Assembly (NCBI RefSeq): GCF_018860365.1
Contig: NZ_JAHKPO010000003.1
Location: 930,001 to 994,000, forward strand
Source: Arenibacter algicola
GTDB lineage: Bacteria > Bacteroidota > Bacteroidia > Flavobacteriales > Flavobacteriaceae
Length of the DNA stretch: 64,000 nucleotides
Direction of reading: 5' to 3'
In this document: positions 61,260-64,000 of the stretch, in pieces
How positions within the stretch are numbered: the stretch's first letter is position 1
How the letters are laid out: each line of letters opens with the position of its first letter
Made by a program: the position numbers and the translations under genes
Notes under the pieces: model-generated
What the model was told of the DNA's origin: nothing
The model's input: only the letters and a program-made list of their open reading frames with translations
The model's database searches: none

Positions 61260-62444
61260 TTATTGCAGTAATTTAACTTGTAGATTTTTATTTTTTCCAC
61301 TAATGATGAAAATATCAGGGGAGTTTTTAAGATTATATACCTTAATATTTTGAGAAGACTCGAAATTTAAATATTGGAAGTTATAAATTTCTCTTTTTAA
61401 AAAATCAAATGTATCCGACCGAAAATCAATTTCAGAAAGTTTTTCCGATTTTGGTTTTGTTTCTAGGCCAATTGCTTCAAATAATACTTTTGATTTATTA
61501 GAATCAAATTGAACTTCTTTTTTAAAAAGTGTTCTACATTTATGATAAATTAAATCTAAGTTTTTCTTCCTTAAAAATTCCTTTGATTTTAAAAATTGCA
61601 TTATTACAAAAGCCTTCATTTTAAGTGTAATACGGGAGTTATTGTATATTATTTGAGTTTCAAAATCATAAATTTCATTACTCCAACTTCGTTTGATATC
61701 AAAATCCCCAATCCCCATATCGAATATTTCAACCCCATTTTCAAAACACCATTCTAATTGCTTTAAAATATCGATATAACCTAATCTAAATTTGGAATAA
61801 TTTATATCAAAGGATACTATTGCATTGTCCAGAATATTTTGGTGGTGATAATTAAGACAAATATCAATTGGGATATCCCCATTGTATATTACAAATAATG
61901 AGGCTTTTTTTTCATGAATCATTGAATAGGTATTTTTTTTAAGAATATCCCAATGGTTCAATGCTTCATGTTTGTCACCTCGCTCTTCAAATCTATGAAT
62001 TATGAAGGAGTGTAATTTTTCAAACAAATATTGATAATTGGACAAGGTTATTTCTCCAAAATACATTTGATACCGAATGTTAAAACAAGTTTCCAATCGC
62101 CTTAAACAGCTCCTCATATTCTTCCTACCTTTAGAGCTCATTTTAAATTTCATGTAATCATCAACATTGGAAAAGTCACTTAAATTAACCGAAAAGCCAA
62201 TGGATTGATTGAAATTATAGGATTTTAGAGGTATTGTAGAATCATCTAAGGATAATTTAAAGTAAGGGTTGATATAGTTTACAACATGTATTATTGAGCC
62301 TTCATCTAGACTTATGGTTAGATTAGGATTTGGAAAATTTTGTTCATTACTCCTATTAAAAACATTAGTATAGAATGGATAAACTAACCTTGTTTCAAAA
62401 AAGTCGCTATTGAAATTGTATTTTTTTATATTAATTAAGCTCAT
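61260..62444 (-). CDS. FemAB/BioF2-like transferase, array member E
   Basis: A 394-residue paralogue. It keeps FNQSIGFSVNLSDFSNVDDY, MYFGEITLSNYQYLFEKL, ASLFVIYNGDIPIDICLNY, DINYSKFRLGYIDILKQLEWC and FDMGIGDFDIKRSWSNEIYD. The C-terminal module reads FLKREIYNFQYLNFESSQNIKVYN and ends with FIISGKNKNLQVKLL. Its start lies inside the end of member F (14-base overlap), so the two are translationally coupled. The N-terminal QSIGF stretch is the best match to the IS3-split relic, which may derive from a duplication of this member. Confidence 0.8.
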   Translation of the reverse strand: MSLINIKKYNFNSDFFETRLVYPFYTNVFNRSNEQNFPNPNLTISLDEGSIIHVVNYINPYFKLSLDDSTIPLKSYNFNQSIGFSVNLSDFSNVDDYMKFKMSSKGRKNMRSCLRRLETCFNIRYQMYFGEITLSNYQYLFEKLHSFIIHRFEERGDKHEALNHWDILKKNTYSMIHEKKASLFVIYNGDIPIDICLNYHHQNILDNAIVSFDINYSKFRLGYIDILKQLEWCFENGVEIFDMGIGDFDIKRSWSNEIYDFETQIIYNNSRITLKMKAFVIMQFLKSKEFLRKKNLDLIYHKCRTLFKKEVQFDSNKSKVLFEAIGLETKPKSEKLSEIDFRSDTFDFLKREIYNFQYLNFESSQNIKVYNLKNSPDIFIISGKNKNLQVKLLQ

Positions 62445-63705
62445 TTCTTTTGGACAAGTTTATAATAGCAGCTTTTCGAGTGGTAGTTTTTCCACTGATA
62501 ACGAAGAGTGAATGGTTATTTTTAACTTGCTGTACTCTTATATTATTTAATTTTTCATTATTTAAGTACAAAAAATCAAAGACAACGGTTTTTAGAAAGG
62601 CAAAGGAGGGCTTCTTGATATCAATATTCACTAAATCCAATTCCTCTATTTCCTTATTTAAATCAGAAAATTCATAGAAGAGATTTGGAGAGCTTTCGTT
62701 TTTTTTGCCTTTTAAAAGGAAGCTTAATTTATGAATCCTATCATTCAGTTTTTTATCTCTTAAAAACTGTTTTGCAGTAAAGTATTTTTTAATTGCAAAG
62801 GCTATGGTTTTTGGAATTATGAAATTTTTGTTATAAATAAGGTGGTATTCAAATTTGTACTCCAGATTGCTCCATCTTTTTTTATAGTCAAAGTATCCTT
62901 TTGAAAAATCTAGTTTGTCAAATTGGTTTTCCAAACACCATTCAATCAGTTTCATGATGTTTACGGAACCTAGATGAAATTTTGAGTAGTCTATATCAAA
63001 AACCGTTATGGCATCAATTAGTGTACTGTTATAAACATAGTTTAAGGTTACGCCAATAACTTGTTCCTCGTCATAAATCACGAATAGATTGGCATTTTTA
63101 TCCTGGATCATGGGATAGGTAACTTCCTTATAGAAATTCCATTCCTTTGGGGCCAAATTATTATTGGTTATTTCTTTTTGTAAGAATCTTTTTCTCAATA
63201 ATTTCTCAAACTCATCAAAAATATGATCGTACTCATCTTTGTTTATATGTCCATGATACATCTTGTATTTAATATTGAAACAAGACTCTAATTTTTTTTT
63301 ATATTTATTTAACTTGTACCTACTGCTTTTGCTAAAGGTTGCAGACATATAATTATTGATGTCTTGGAAAGGATTTAGATTTATTAAAAAACCGGGATAT
63401 TGGGTAATGCTATCTAGGGCATGTTCTTTGTTAAGGTCATTGCCTTGGGTTTTGTTCATATATTCTGGAACATCATAGATGAGCAGTACGTTATTTTTGG
63501 CTTCCTTTGTTAGGCTTTCTTTTGAAAACGAGTAGCTTATGCCTTTTGTAAGATTTCTACCAATGTTAATGTAAATTGGAAGAATGGGATACTTATAGAA
63601 CGAGGTCCCATTTAGAAACGTGAAAGAAATATCTTTGCCTGCAGAGTAGAAATGCTTAAGCCAAGTTTTGGTGTACGTTTTCGACGAAAACGGATTTATG
63701 TTCAT
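62431..63705 (-). CDS. FemAB/BioF2-like transferase, array member F
   Basis: The longest member, 424 residues. Landmarks are MSATFSKSSRYKLNKYKKKLE, MYHGHINKDEYDHIFDEF, ANLFVIYDEEQVIGVTLNY, DIDYSKFHLGSVNIMKLIEWC and LDFSKGYFDYKKRWSNLEYK. The C-terminal module is FAFLKTVVFDFLYLNNEKLNNIRV, ending LFVISGKTTTRKAAII. Its ATG overlaps the stop of the upstream FemAB-like gene by four bases (ATGA) and it overlaps member E by 14, so transcription runs through from the right edge of the window. Confidence 0.8.
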   Translation of the reverse strand: MNINPFSSKTYTKTWLKHFYSAGKDISFTFLNGTSFYKYPILPIYINIGRNLTKGISYSFSKESLTKEAKNNVLLIYDVPEYMNKTQGNDLNKEHALDSITQYPGFLINLNPFQDINNYMSATFSKSSRYKLNKYKKKLESCFNIKYKMYHGHINKDEYDHIFDEFEKLLRKRFLQKEITNNNLAPKEWNFYKEVTYPMIQDKNANLFVIYDEEQVIGVTLNYVYNSTLIDAITVFDIDYSKFHLGSVNIMKLIEWCLENQFDKLDFSKGYFDYKKRWSNLEYKFEYHLIYNKNFIIPKTIAFAIKKYFTAKQFLRDKKLNDRIHKLSFLLKGKKNESSPNLFYEFSDLNKEIEELDLVNIDIKKPSFAFLKTVVFDFLYLNNEKLNNIRVQQVKNNHSLFVISGKTTTRKAAIINLSKRNELN

Positions 63706-64000
63706 AATTTATTATTTAAGCCTTCACAACGGTAACAAGGAAAGAATTTAATGCACTTCTTTTGGAAAATATCACAATTTGGTTGCATTTTTTTTACAAC
63801 TAACGCTTCATACTTTTCTATATCGCTTATACATTTCCAAATGGTGAAATTTTTAAAATCGTTTGAAAAACTGGATTTGAAATAAAACAGGGAATCTTCT
63901 TTACTGCCTACGCCTCCTCCAAGATTAAAAAACTTACTATTTTCCTCAGTGGCTGTAATTCTCATTTCATCGATCAATAGCTTTATAGGATATAGATGTA
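63702..64000 (-). CDS. C-terminal end of a FemAB/GNAT-type transferase, start outside window
   Basis: The frame is open to the window edge. The visible 99 residues begin HLYPIKLLIDEMRITATEEN and include NLGGGVGSKEDSLFYFKSSFS, the hallmark of the FemAB-like proteins found in capsule and polysaccharide loci, followed by WKCISDIEKYEALV and a Cys-rich end (NCDIFQKKCIKFFPCYRCEG). It differs in motif from members A-F and lacks their C-terminal module, so it is a neighbour of another subfamily. Its stop overlaps the start of member F, making it part of the same operon. Confidence 0.75.
   Translation of the reverse strand, partial: HLYPIKLLIDEMRITATEENSKFFNLGGGVGSKEDSLFYFKSSFSNDFKNFTIWKCISDIEKYEALVVKKMQPNCDIFQKKCIKFFPCYRCEGLNNKL

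Noticed and set aside
1-64000. CRISPR arrays, tRNA or rRNA genes
   Set aside because: No regularly spaced direct repeats with unique spacers and no recognisable tRNA or rRNA sequence were seen by reading. A covariance-model search would be decisive.

Overview
This window reads as chromosomal DNA of a marine, aerobic member of the Flavobacteriaceae (Bacteroidota; Maribacter/Arenibacter/Zobellia-like). The assignment is inferred from protein families: BshA for bacillithiol, a Bacteroidota-type LptD, an MlaD/MCE protein, a paired membrane Fe-S reductase, a GH3/beta-lactamase fusion, PVC-type haem proteins, ThuA proteins and the short ImuC-like DnaE. The DNA is AT-rich and starts are rarely preceded by a Shine-Dalgarno sequence. 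I see no tRNA, rRNA or CRISPR.

Region 1 (1-9.1 kb) holds small housekeeping genes followed by what looks like a complete ECF sigma-factor regulon. Five copies of the spaced motif GTAACC-N15-CATC(A/C)A lie in the correct orientation before two FNR-like flavin reductases, folE (in operon with one reductase), a di-haem cytochrome peroxidase-like lipoprotein, a DoxX-like membrane protein and the sigma gene itself. No anti-sigma gene is adjacent.

Region 2 (9.1-25.2 kb) is a carbohydrate catabolic locus arranged divergently around an AraC/cupin regulator. The minus arm encodes an MFS transporter, a ketose 3-epimerase-like enzyme and a ThuA lipoprotein. The plus arm encodes ThuA, a TIM-barrel isomerase, Gfo/Idh/MocA, a zinc MDR dehydrogenase, an NAD-dependent epimerase, a second Gfo/Idh/MocA and a 1068-residue SGNH/PVC/cytochrome c protein. 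Together these suggest oxidation, epimerisation and re-reduction of an unusual sugar or glycoside.

Region 3 (25.2-33.3 kb) holds a small conserved protein, NhaD, an aldehyde dehydrogenase, a beta-helix/cytochrome c fusion with a cytochrome c peroxidase, and a membrane LytTR regulator. Region 4 (33.5-51.1 kb) is mostly envelope and core functions: ImuC-like DnaE, LptD, an amidase, MlaD, an Fe-S reductase pair, the GH3/beta-lactamase fusion, BshA, a PrcB-like lipoprotein and an OmpA protein.

Region 5 (51.1-64 kb) is the accessory end. It has a fossil IS256-like copy, a younger but broken IS256-family element, a JmjC/cupin-8 oxygenase, an intact IS3-family element with an A6G frameshift site, and an operon-like tandem array of strongly diverged FemAB/BioF2-like (Acetyltransf_6-type) paralogues, all on the minus strand. 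One paralogue is split by the IS3 element, another is decayed, five look intact, and a related FemAB-like gene runs off the right edge. The array and the ECF regulon are the two most interesting systems here.
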